64,000 nt of DNA from Paeniglutamicibacter psychrophenolicus. GTDB taxonomy: Bacteria; Actinomycetota; Actinomycetes; Actinomycetales; Micrococcaceae. The notes under the pieces were generated by a model that saw only the letters and a program-made list of their open reading frames with translations, made no database searches and was not told the DNA's origin. The DNA is taken from assembly GCF_017876575.1 (NCBI RefSeq), contig NZ_JAGIOE010000001.1:2542001-2606000 (forward strand), given 5' to 3'. Below are positions 55,635-64,000 of this stretch, piece after piece. The position numbers and the translations under genes were made by a program. Each line of letters begins with the position of its first letter. The stretch's first letter is position 1.

Positions 55635-56555
55635 CTAACGACTGCGCAGAAGGTTTGTTCGAGTAGCTACTAGATCGAGTTTTGTCGTCCCGAGCACCTT
55701 CCATGCTTCGAAGGCCTTCTCCGTATGGTTGGAACTGTCCGTCCAAAGGGAGCCTTCTTGTGCATATGGAGCGTTGCCTGCGAAGTGCCGGAATGAAATC
55801 AATTTATCGACATCAAGGTTGAACGCCCGGAAGTCAGCAGATGTCCATTTTCGGCTGTTTTGGTGCTCCCTCGCGAAGCTGCGGCGGCTGGTAAATCGTG
55901 ATGATGATTGGCGGTGTCGATTGTAGAGGAACACAGCATCATTGATGTCCAGACGCAACACAGTTTTGTTCGAACGTTCAGCCCAACCCATCAGGTGTGT
56001 ATGACCCACGCGAGAGAATCCTAGAAGGGCGTTGGCGTCACCGTACGCGACGTTCACGAGGTAGTCATGAGGGCCTTGAAGCATTAGTCGCTCTACCGGG
56101 AAACATTCGATTGCGCTTGACGAGCTCATGAATAGCTCTTCAGAGTCGGAACGTTGCGCCAATTCGACGAATTTGTGGATTGTGTCGTGGCGCAGGGCAT
56201 CATCATCATCAATTCGCGTCAGATAGATCGGCCCGTCAAGCATCGAGTGCGCGAGGTAGTCTTCAAGTGCGTTGGATACTTCGAACGAGAAATTGACGAA
56301 AACAAGTCGAATGTTGGCATTTGCAGGATGATCTGCGATTTGTGCTTTGAAAGCATCGAGTGAAATCCTGGGCATATCACGATCCAAAAAAATTAACCAA
56401 CTGTCCTGTGGACGCATGATTGCCGTTACAGATGGAAGCGTGAAAGCTCCGAAGGCTCGAACGCGGAAATCTAGCCACGCCTCATCAAAAACACCTATGC
56501 CAAAACGAGTGTAGAAAACGAACGGTGCATATAATTTGTCCCCATGGCTGCTCAT
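55635..56555 (-). CDS. Putative rhamnosyltransferase-like glycosyltransferase
   Basis: The 306-residue protein fits the putative rhamnosyl transferase family: FYTRFGIGVFDEAWLDFRVR at the start, TLPSVTAIMRPQDSWLIF, and the acidic sugar-nucleotide motif TRIDDDDALRHDTI at about residue 115. There is no membrane helix. It lies at the edge of the polysaccharide locus but faces away from the other genes. The donor sugar is inferred from the family name only. Confidence 0.75.
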   Translation of the reverse strand: MSSHGDKLYAPFVFYTRFGIGVFDEAWLDFRVRAFGAFTLPSVTAIMRPQDSWLIFLDRDMPRISLDAFKAQIADHPANANIRLVFVNFSFEVSNALEDYLAHSMLDGPIYLTRIDDDDALRHDTIHKFVELAQRSDSEELFMSSSSAIECFPVERLMLQGPHDYLVNVAYGDANALLGFSRVGHTHLMGWAERSNKTVLRLDINDAVFLYNRHRQSSSRFTSRRSFAREHQNSRKWTSADFRAFNLDVDKLISFRHFAGNAPYAQEGSLWTDSSNHTEKAFEAWKVLGTTKLDLVATRTNLLRSR

Positions 56556-57373
56556 AAAACACTAGGTTAGCGGCCCTCGTTGTTAAAGCAGAAATCCGTT
56601 GAGCTAGATTTTTTGCCTCTTGGTGAAGAAGTTGGTCATTTCTACTGGTTGTACAAGCCGAGATGAAGTGGATTTCGAGGCGGTTTCTGCCTGGAGCCAA
56701 CGATCCGCCACCGGCCGCCTTTTGATTCCGGCGACCGGAGGTGATTTCGTTTGAGGGCCGAGAAATCGTGTCGGCCTCGCTGCCGGTGATTGCTACACGG
56801 TGTTTTTCCGGTTGCGGCAGAGGATGTGGGCGCATGCAGTTAGGCCGGTTGCGGTGGCCTGGACACCAGGTCTAAGGCAAAGTCGTATGTGACCGCCCAC
56901 GGACAATTGTTTACGACACGGCTTGTCGGTTCTTTTAATGACATCCTGCAGATCGGTGCTTGACGTGTTCAATGTCCGCGTGGCAGGGGTTCTTGTGGGG
57001 AGGCAGCAGAGTGTCCGGGACCTCTGGGGCCACGGTGGCGTGAAGAACGCATGGAAATGGTAGTGATCAAACAGCGTTCCGTGGAACTGGGTGGGCACCT
57101 TTTTATGCCCCTTGACAATGGACAAGTAAGACTCGCTAATGAGGGCTACTGGTAGCCCAGAGCGGGCCACTGATGGAATGACCTGGGCTCCTAATCACTC
57201 CGAGACTCGAATCACAGAACCGAAATTGATTACTCAAGGTGCGTTAGTATGGACAAGGTTTGCGTGATGGCCCTTGCCGCTAAGTGGTTCAGAAGTCGGA
57301 TATGAGCAATTTCTCCTGCTCTTGACTGAAGGATGCAAGCTCGACCTCATATCTACTAGAGAGAAAAGCGAAT
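56556..57373. other. Intergenic region upstream of polysaccharide genes
   Basis: A minus-strand frame around 57040-57170 (YLSIVKGHKKVPTQFHGTLF) could be a scrap of transposase, but I cannot place it in a family. The promoter for the plus-strand genes should lie near 57230-57360. Nothing else is supported. Confidence 0.35.
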
Positions 57374-58630
57374 ATGCAAAAACTCGTCGTTGTCGGCCAA
57401 GGCTATGTAGGCTTACCACTGTCTCAAGGTGCAACTCACGCCGGACTCCAAGTTACTGGATTGGAACTGAACCCCGCAGTAGTGAAAAACCTCAATGCGG
57501 GAATATCCCACGTGGACGATATTTCTAATGCCGAATTGAGTGACCTGATCGCGAAAGGTTACCGAGCCAGCACCGACCCCGCTGTGATTGCAGAAGCAGA
57601 CGTAGTAGTTATCTGCGTACCAACACCATTGGGCGACGCTGGAAGCCCAGATTTGGGTGCAGTCATCGGTGCAACGAAAACGATTCGCGACAATCTCTCT
57701 GGCGAAACCCTGGTCGTTCTTGAATCCACGACCTATCCGGGAACAACGGAAGAGGTCTGCCTCCCGATTCTCACTGAGAATGGTGCCAAACTTGACGAGG
57801 ACTTATTCTTGGCTTTCTCGCCAGAGCGTATTGACCCCGGGAACCCTGTATATGGGCTGACGAACACTCCGAAGATCGTGGGTGGCATGTCTGCTGTATC
57901 AGGTGATCGGGCGTATGCGTTTTATGATCAATTCATTGACACAGTCGTTCGGTCGAAGGGGGCAAAGGAAGCAGAAACTGCGAAGCTTCTAGAGAACACT
58001 TACCGACATATCAATATTGCATTGGTAAACGAAATGTCTAAATTCTGCAATGATTTGGGAATCGACCTTTGGGATGTTATCGATGTGGCAAAGACCAAGC
58101 CCTTTGGATTCCAGGCGTTCTACCCCGGTCCAGGTGTTGGCGGACACTGCATTCCGATCGACCCAAATTACCTTAGCTATTCGGTACGAAAGTCCTTAGG
58201 CTATCCATTCCGATTCGTTGAATTGGCCGAAGAGATCAATAACTCTATGCCACGATACGTTGTAGATCGTGTGCAGGACGTTCTGAATAAGAGCGCCAAG
58301 GCGCTAAACGGATCAAAGGTGTTGCTGCTCGGTGTAACGTACAAGCCGAACATTGCTGATCAGCGTCACTCTCCGGCAGTTCCTGTAGCGGAAGTATTCT
58401 TCGAAAGAGGTGCCGATATTTCTTTCCACGATCCAAAGGTCGAGGAATGGCACGTAGGTGAGCGAACTATCCAACGAGTTGAATCGCTTGACGAAGCAAT
58501 CAAGGATGCCGATATTGTAGTCATGTTGCAGAACCACGAAGCGTATAACGCGGATGAACTCGCAACTCAGAGCCAAGCCTTCTTTGATACTCGCGGCGTA
58601 TCATCAAGCTCGAATGCAGTTCGGCTGTAG
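57374..58630 (+). CDS. Nucleotide-sugar dehydrogenase (UDP-HexNAc type)
   Basis: This 418-residue enzyme oxidises C6 of a UDP-sugar to the uronate with two NAD. It shows the Rossmann GQGYVGLPLS, VPTPLGDAGSPDL, the conserved FSPERIDPGN, and the catalytic cysteine in GPGVGGHCIPIDPNYLSY. The C-terminal domain has GVTYKPNIADQRHSPA. The GGHCIPIDP form and length resemble WbpA/WecC-type UDP-N-acetylhexosamine dehydrogenases more than UDP-glucose dehydrogenase, but the substrate is not proven. It is the first gene of a plus-strand operon. Confidence 0.88.
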   Translation: MQKLVVVGQGYVGLPLSQGATHAGLQVTGLELNPAVVKNLNAGISHVDDISNAELSDLIAKGYRASTDPAVIAEADVVVICVPTPLGDAGSPDLGAVIGATKTIRDNLSGETLVVLESTTYPGTTEEVCLPILTENGAKLDEDLFLAFSPERIDPGNPVYGLTNTPKIVGGMSAVSGDRAYAFYDQFIDTVVRSKGAKEAETAKLLENTYRHINIALVNEMSKFCNDLGIDLWDVIDVAKTKPFGFQAFYPGPGVGGHCIPIDPNYLSYSVRKSLGYPFRFVELAEEINNSMPRYVVDRVQDVLNKSAKALNGSKVLLLGVTYKPNIADQRHSPAVPVAEVFFERGADISFHDPKVEEWHVGERTIQRVESLDEAIKDADIVVMLQNHEAYNADELATQSQAFFDTRGVSSSSNAVRL

Positions 58631-58636
58631 AACGCC

Positions 58637-61411
58637 TTGAAAGACAACATGATTAAGAAACTAAAAGGATTCCACCCGTGGCAACTCGCTGCGCTCATCG
58701 GCGTCGTGCTTGGGGTGGTTCTTGGCGCGATCGGAGGGGCTGTAGAGCTACTTTTCTTGGCGGTTTTAGGGTTAGGCTTCGCCCTTCTGTCAGTCTGCGT
58801 TTTGGTTCTACTGTTTAGCCGGCAAACTTGGAGACAGCTTAAGAAGCTAAGCTCTAAGGTTGGTCAGGTTTCACTTGAGAGCGTATCTCCTGTCTCTTTC
58901 ACAGATGCCTCGAATTCTGGCGACCAACGAAGCCCGGCGGTTGTAATGCCACCCCGCCTCGGACTCGATTTCGAGTGGGCTCGACGCATGCCCCACATTC
59001 GCCCCCATATGGAGACCTTCGCCCTACGTTCAAAAAGCGTGCGCGTGCGCGACTCGATCACTCTCGCGGCAACCGGCGGTACTTACCGATACCAGGGGTT
59101 AAGCGAGCTTCTTGCTGTCATCGATCTTGGGGTGATTGAGCGGTCCAAGCTCGAGTTTATTCGTCAGTGGGATGAGAGCATGCTATTGACACTTGCACGA
59201 CTCGCTGCAAACCAGCGCGCGCTTGAAAGTGATATGGAAGACGCCGGCCGCATCTTCGCTCTCGTCGAGCGGTACTTCGGCGCCAAGGCTTTGGGCCGAA
59301 CTGACCGCTTAATCTACGTTGAGGTGCTAACCGAAACCGGTGAATTTAAGAAGCAGCGTGAAGCGATCAAACGGTTCGGATTGAAGAATAAGTTCCCAGT
59401 ACAAGCCGAACTCCTGCGTTTGAACTCAGTGTGTTCCGTGGACGGCCGAATTAGTGACCGATGGATAGACGAGTTGAACGCAATGTTCGAGAGCAAAGGC
59501 TTCGCGACAGTCAAGCTCGACGACGATTCTTCGTTGACGCCGTTGGACCGTCTTCGTTCTTCTACGAGCAATTCCATCGACGGGCCGTTGGTCTCGGTTC
59601 TCGTGCCGTCGTTCCGTGGGGGCGAGCTTCTGAAGACAGCGCTCGCTTCGCTTTTGGAACAGTCGTGGTGCAATCTTGAGATCATTGTTGTCGATGACTG
59701 TTCCGGTGAAGACTACGAGCGATACCTTAGGGATGCCGAGAGTCTGAGTCCCAAGATCAAGGTTATCCGTCAGACGGAGAACTTGGGTGCATATTGTGCG
59801 CGAAACGCGGCCCTGGCGATTGCCAGAGGTGAATACGTGACGGTGCATGATGACGACGATTGGTCGCATCCAGATAAAATAGCGATTCAGGTCAAGCACC
59901 TTCAAGACCATCCCGATGTGCCGGGAAATATGTCTTTACACGCGCGGTCCACCGACGAACTCAAGTTCCTGCGAATTAATAACAACCCACAATTTGCTCA
60001 GCCAAACTTCTCCTCGTTGATGATTCGCCGAGGTCTATTTGACGAGATCGGTGCGTGGGACACTGTCAACCGTGGGGCGGATGCGGAATTCCGGGATCGC
60101 CTTGTAACTAGGTTTGGTCAGGGAATTCAAGCAGTAGGTGAAGTTCCAATGTCCTTTACTCGTACGCGCGATGGTTCGCTGACCGCCGGTGAAATGAGTC
60201 GTGGCTTCGTTGATCCGTCGCGGCTGTTGTACTTGGCGAGCTACACTAAATGGCACAAGACGTTTGCTGACAACCCAACGGAAATTCGACGTGGACCCCA
60301 GCGTGAGTATGCAGTCCCGACGACCATGGAAGCTGGAAAACGCGGAGCCGACCTGGGAACCTATGACGTCGTCTATGCAACCGATTTCCGCTTCCCCGGG
60401 GGGACGACCACGCTTACCCTTGCCGAGATGAAGGCTGTCTCGCTAGAGGGAAAACGTGTAGGTTTCATTCAACTTGAATCGCCGTTGAACAAGCCGTCCA
60501 CACCAATAAGCGAGGGTTTGTTGGCGCTGCAGTCATCATCCCGCATCGAGCAACTTGGGCTGGGCGATATTGCGCATGCCAAGGTACTCATTGTCCGGCA
60601 CCCGACTGTTGTAACCTTCTTGGACCGTGCAGTTGCGAAGATTACGGTTGACCAGGCCTTGCTCATCGTCAACAACCCCCCTGTAAACAAGGGTGGGAGC
60701 GGCATGGTTTTCGACCTCAATGAGTGCATCAAGAACATGGACCGGCTTTTTGCGACCAGGACCCTGGTTGTTGGAGAATCGGCACTGACCCGGACATTGT
60801 CTCTGACATTGGTCGCCAAAACTCGTTTGGTGGAGGGTACCTGGCCGGGCGTAATCACGAGCAACAGTATTCCGTCACTAGATTTTTCCAAAAAGCCGGT
60901 TCTGGGGCGTCATTCACGCGACCATAACCTAAAGTGGCCCAGCACTGCGGCTACGTTTCGCGCAGCTTATGTTTCTGACTCGTTTGAAACGCAGGTCTTG
61001 GGTGGAGACCAAGAACTGCGAAAGAAGCTGGGCGAAGACGTTGCCGCTGGTGTGACTGTGCATGAGTATGGTGCTTTGGAGGTCGATGAATTCTTGGGAC
61101 TGGTTGATTTCTGGGCATACTTCCACGACGACAACCTAACTGAATCCTTCGGCATGTCCACGGCAGAAGCCATGGCGGCTGGAAAAGTTGTGATCCTACC
61201 GAAGTATATGGAGCCAACATTTGGTGAGGGCGCCATCTACGCCGAGCCTGGCGAAGTTACCGAAGTAATTAATCGATACTGGAGCAATCCATCATTGTAC
61301 GAGTCTCAGTCGAATGCGGCTCGTAATTACATCTCGGAGCGCTATGGCGTCAGGTCCTTGATGGAGCGCATCGAAGAGTACTCGAAGCGTGAATCCTCCA
61401 ATGCCCAGTAA
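58637..61411 (+). CDS. Membrane protein with two glycosyltransferase domains
   Basis: This 924-residue protein has two N-terminal membrane helices (about 16-60), a helical region, then a GT2 domain (about 320-500) with SVLVPSFRGGELLKTALASL, IIVVDDCSGEDYE and the metal site YVTVHDDDDW. A C-terminal GT4/GT-B-like half carries FWAYFHDDNLTESFGMSTAE, including the Glu-rich donor motif. A fused pair could add two sugars in turn. The TTG at 58637 lies 6 bases after the previous stop; ATG 58649 is an alternative start. Confidence 0.82.
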   Translation: MKDNMIKKLKGFHPWQLAALIGVVLGVVLGAIGGAVELLFLAVLGLGFALLSVCVLVLLFSRQTWRQLKKLSSKVGQVSLESVSPVSFTDASNSGDQRSPAVVMPPRLGLDFEWARRMPHIRPHMETFALRSKSVRVRDSITLAATGGTYRYQGLSELLAVIDLGVIERSKLEFIRQWDESMLLTLARLAANQRALESDMEDAGRIFALVERYFGAKALGRTDRLIYVEVLTETGEFKKQREAIKRFGLKNKFPVQAELLRLNSVCSVDGRISDRWIDELNAMFESKGFATVKLDDDSSLTPLDRLRSSTSNSIDGPLVSVLVPSFRGGELLKTALASLLEQSWCNLEIIVVDDCSGEDYERYLRDAESLSPKIKVIRQTENLGAYCARNAALAIARGEYVTVHDDDDWSHPDKIAIQVKHLQDHPDVPGNMSLHARSTDELKFLRINNNPQFAQPNFSSLMIRRGLFDEIGAWDTVNRGADAEFRDRLVTRFGQGIQAVGEVPMSFTRTRDGSLTAGEMSRGFVDPSRLLYLASYTKWHKTFADNPTEIRRGPQREYAVPTTMEAGKRGADLGTYDVVYATDFRFPGGTTTLTLAEMKAVSLEGKRVGFIQLESPLNKPSTPISEGLLALQSSSRIEQLGLGDIAHAKVLIVRHPTVVTFLDRAVAKITVDQALLIVNNPPVNKGGSGMVFDLNECIKNMDRLFATRTLVVGESALTRTLSLTLVAKTRLVEGTWPGVITSNSIPSLDFSKKPVLGRHSRDHNLKWPSTAATFRAAYVSDSFETQVLGGDQELRKKLGEDVAAGVTVHEYGALEVDEFLGLVDFWAYFHDDNLTESFGMSTAEAMAAGKVVILPKYMEPTFGEGAIYAEPGEVTEVINRYWSNPSLYESQSNAARNYISERYGVRSLMERIEEYSKRESSNAQ

Positions 61412-61435
61412 TTCAAGAATCGAGAATGCCTTTTC

Positions 61436-62665
61436 ATGAGCCTGTTCTCATTTAGGCCCTTTGCGCGCAGTCTTCGATATCGTGTCGATAGGCTGCGCGC
61501 GAAGTTTTCATATGCAGTCTTGGCTGAAGGAAATGTCCGCGGCTTCACCTTTACCCGTTCGTCGGAAGATGTGCCACATATTCTCTTTGTCACCAGCAAT
61601 GGTGCAGGAATGGGGCACATTACACGCTGTCTTGCTATTGCTACTGCTGGTGGTCCGCGTATCCGGGCCTCTTTCATTACGCTATCAACCTCGGCATCCG
61701 TTGTTGGAGCTCAAGGATTTGAATACTTGTATTTTCAAAGTGCGAGTAAAACTGGACTCGGAGCTCGACGGTGGAACGATCTTTTCTACCAGTTTTTGTC
61801 GAAGGTGTTGCAGAAAAACCACTTCGACGCGGTCGTATTCGACGGCACTTGGATATACCGCGGGCTCGAAGATGCGCTAAGATCTGTTGACGGTACAAAG
61901 CTGATTTGGTTGAGACGTGGACTCTGGAAAGCCGGCTCTAGAACCGATCAGATTTCCCGGATGGAGTCCTTAGTTCAGGGGGTAATTGCCCCTTGGGACG
62001 TGGGTTCGGCCTACGACAATGGGCCATTGAAGGGGCGTTCGGCAGCCACGACAGTCAATGCCGTAGTTTATTCTCCGGCTAGCGTGCCATTAGATCGCGC
62101 TGAGGCATTGGCAGCTCTAGGACTTGAAAGTGAGCAGCGTTTTGCACTGATTCAGTTGGGCGCGGGGAACATAAATGACATCACTGAAGTTCGCCGCCAA
62201 GTAGTAGCTGAAATCTCCGCATTTGCTGGTGACAGAGTTGTCCCTGTCTTGGCGTTTTCTCCGCTGAGCCGCGAACAAGTGGATATTGACGGGATCCGGA
62301 TACTCCGAAGGTATCCGCTCGCTCCGTATTTACCAGCCTTCGACTTTGTGGTTTCTGCAGGCGGTTATAATAGCGTGCACGAGGTGGTTCGTTGGAACAT
62401 TCCTGCCCTGATCATTCCGAATGATGCTGCTTCCACCGATGACCAGAATGCACGTGCTGACGGGGCCAGCGATTTACCGTATTGTTTTAAGGCTTCGTCG
62501 GAGTCTGAGATCCGCGACGGTATCGAGAAGCTTGTTCGTATGACAGCACAATTCGAAGCGGAACTTCCAGTTGTCCCTGGTCAGTCCAAACTGGAGGCCA
62601 TATCAAGGATTGATAGTGGCGAGGAAGCTGCGGAAACAATTCTAAACATGATTCAAGCTGGCTGA
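61436..62665 (+). CDS. MurG/GT28-like glycosyltransferase
   Basis: The 409-residue GT-B protein has the glycine-rich acceptor loop LFVTSNGAGMGHITRCLAIA at about residue 50 and a C-terminal donor region with PYLPAFDFVVSAGGYNSVHE and IPALIIPNDAASTDDQNARA, as in GT28 enzymes. It probably transfers a sugar to a lipid-linked or polymer acceptor at the membrane. It starts 24 bases after the previous gene. Confidence 0.8.
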   Translation: MSLFSFRPFARSLRYRVDRLRAKFSYAVLAEGNVRGFTFTRSSEDVPHILFVTSNGAGMGHITRCLAIATAGGPRIRASFITLSTSASVVGAQGFEYLYFQSASKTGLGARRWNDLFYQFLSKVLQKNHFDAVVFDGTWIYRGLEDALRSVDGTKLIWLRRGLWKAGSRTDQISRMESLVQGVIAPWDVGSAYDNGPLKGRSAATTVNAVVYSPASVPLDRAEALAALGLESEQRFALIQLGAGNINDITEVRRQVVAEISAFAGDRVVPVLAFSPLSREQVDIDGIRILRRYPLAPYLPAFDFVVSAGGYNSVHEVVRWNIPALIIPNDAASTDDQNARADGASDLPYCFKASSESEIRDGIEKLVRMTAQFEAELPVVPGQSKLEAISRIDSGEEAAETILNMIQAG

Positions 62666-62707
62666 AGTGCTTGCAATGTGTGATTCGCTTGAAAGAGATA
62701 CGGTGCT

Positions 62708-63907
62708 GTGATGCGCATCCAACTGCTAACACATTCTTTTGGACCCGAAATATCGCCACCTCAGCGCAGATGGAAGGCATTTGTCCAGACATTTCTGGCG
62801 ATGGACGTCGACGTCGACGTCGTAGCACCAAATCGACGAGGCAGGGTAATCTGGCAACCATATGGTGCCCTCTATCAATCCGAGCCTTCGGGTCGATTCA
62901 GACTTCACACATTCCCCTTTCGAATAAGCGCCATTCGCTGGCACACCAAGGTCTTGGCCCAATTTGCCATGGTTCTGGTCATGATTCCCAAGTCCATGTT
63001 CGCCCCGCGTCCGGACTTACTCATCGCCACTGTTCCAGCGCTTCCGACGTTGATCGCCGGATACTTGATTTCTAAGGTCAGACGCGTTCCCCTGGTCGTA
63101 GAAATGCGAGATGCATGGCCCGAGCTGTTGGAGGATTCAGGAATCGTTCGATGGAAGTTTGCTGAGAGACTATGTGTTCAAGCAATTAGGAGCATTCAGG
63201 CATCGGCTTCCCTTGTGATAACAGTGACTCCGGGCCACGCGCAACGGCTGATCAATGAGGGGCTTAGAGAAGTGAGAGTGGTTTCAAATGGTTATCGCTT
63301 CGCCTCACTGCCACACACACGGATTCGTCACTCGCAGGCCAGCTCAAAGCTTCGAGTCCTATATCTCGGAAACCTGGGAGAAAGTCAGGGTCTACAGGAA
63401 GTTCTGGACATCGCTGCAGTATCCCAAGACTGGATGGAACTAAGAATTGTAGGACAGGGCTCAGCATCGACTCGTTTGGAGTCCAGAGCAGCAGACCTTG
63501 GGTTGGTAGACGTTTTCGTTCCACCGGTACGCGGGGAGGACGTGCTGGAATGGTATGACTGGGCGGACACCTGTGTGGTATCCCTTCGCTCGGACTGGGA
63601 CAGCTTTGCATACACGGTACCGTCAAAGCTGTTCGAGCTGGCTGGCTACGGTTGCCACATTACGGGCCTCGTGAAGGGCGAAGCATCTGAGATAATAGAC
63701 AAATATGATCTTGGTATCAGTGTTGATGGTGATGTTCTGGCTGTATCACGGAAGTTACGAGAGAGCTCAACCGACATCAAAGAATGGAAATATGATCCAC
63801 AGTCCATGGAGACGTTTAGATCTGTCTACGACCTGGAATCTTTGGCTGTCGGCTATCACGAGTTGCTGACCGGCCATCTTGCGAAAATCAGAGAAGGACG
63901 TGCATGA
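62708..63907 (+). CDS. Glycosyltransferase family 4 protein
   Basis: This 399-residue GT-B enzyme has the N-terminal LLTHSFGPEISPPQRRW, VVEMRDAWPELLEDSG in the acceptor domain, and a C-terminal GT4 domain with LRVLYLGNLGESQGLQEVLD and YTVPSKLFELAGYGCHITGL in place of the classic EGFGxxxxEA. GTG 62708 and ATG 62711 are both possible starts. It ends in an ATGA overlap with the next gene. Confidence 0.85.
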   Translation: MMRIQLLTHSFGPEISPPQRRWKAFVQTFLAMDVDVDVVAPNRRGRVIWQPYGALYQSEPSGRFRLHTFPFRISAIRWHTKVLAQFAMVLVMIPKSMFAPRPDLLIATVPALPTLIAGYLISKVRRVPLVVEMRDAWPELLEDSGIVRWKFAERLCVQAIRSIQASASLVITVTPGHAQRLINEGLREVRVVSNGYRFASLPHTRIRHSQASSKLRVLYLGNLGESQGLQEVLDIAAVSQDWMELRIVGQGSASTRLESRAADLGLVDVFVPPVRGEDVLEWYDWADTCVVSLRSDWDSFAYTVPSKLFELAGYGCHITGLVKGEASEIIDKYDLGISVDGDVLAVSRKLRESSTDIKEWKYDPQSMETFRSVYDLESLAVGYHELLTGHLAKIREGRA

Positions 63908-64000
63908 TGCGAATAGGACGCATTCACGGGCTAAACGCTCTGGCTAGGCTTACCGTTCATGGACTACTTGAAGATCCAGCCCACTTTTTGTTGATGCTTT
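63904..64000 (+). CDS. Partial gene at window end, likely polysaccharide synthesis
   Basis: From ATG 63904, overlapping the previous stop, the frame reads MMRIGRIHGLNALARLTVHG and continues past the window edge. Coupling to the GT4 gene suggests the same pathway. Too little is visible to name a product. Confidence 0.5.
   Translation, partial: MMRIGRIHGLNALARLTVHGLLEDPAHFLLML

Noticed and set aside
57040-57170. Minus-strand fragment that looks like a transposase
   Set aside because: Too short and not placeable in any IS family by eye; left as unassigned intergenic sequence.

Overview
The window looks like chromosome from a high-GC actinobacterium of the Micrococcaceae (Arthrobacter-like). 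The evidence is GC-rich codon use, GTG and TTG starts, a leader-controlled ilvBNC operon, a 40-residue zinc-free L36, SH3-repeat secreted wall proteins and the IS families present. The genus is inferred from gene style, not from a marker gene.

Region 1 (1-26.7 kb) is mostly core chromosome. It opens with an XRE-ImmA/IrrE protease gene overlapping a frameshifted PIN-domain gene, a toxin-antitoxin-like pair. Next come small stress-type membrane proteins, a NarL-type two-component pair, ilvD, and ilvB-ilvN-ilvC preceded by a 12-codon leader peptide rich in Val/Leu/Ile and an attenuator. Then follow an orphan HTH regulator, a HAD phosphatase, a secreted purple-acid-type phosphatase, a universal stress protein, a zinc-starvation operon (Zur-like box, P-loop-less COG0523 protein, alternative L36), an 842-residue SH3-repeat peptidase-like protein, an ABC-F ATPase and serA.

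Region 2 (26.8-45.2 kb) is accessory DNA. A membrane coiled-coil methyltransferase gene is followed by three insertion sequences nested inside one another: IS1380 in an IS21-like remnant in IS1595. Each has its own target duplication (CTAA, GCCGAG, TTCTGAAA). Next lies a decayed prophage tail/lysis module read leftward (SGNH hydrolase, DUF6270, DUF2746, amidase endolysin, holin). Three of its genes carry in-frame stops and two are cut by transposons. One interrupter is a 4.5-kb IS110-IS481-IS110 composite with 1.5-kb inverted arms and a 16-bp target duplication; the other is an IS5 (IS1031-type) element. Three tandem paralogous 60-residue HTH genes lie beside the prophage.

Region 3 (45.2-55.4 kb) has a NYN-domain gene, metG and a secreted beta-propeller-like protein set among transposase and integrase wreckage: split IS110 halves, ISAs1, IS481 and a tyrosine recombinase.

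Region 4 (55.6-64 kb) is a surface-polysaccharide locus: a rhamnosyltransferase-like gene on the minus strand, then on the plus strand a nucleotide-sugar dehydrogenase, a two-domain membrane glycosyltransferase, a MurG-like glycosyltransferase, a GT4 glycosyltransferase and a gene running off the end. The methyltransferase at 26.8 kb may belong to the same locus, split by the mobile DNA; this is inference.
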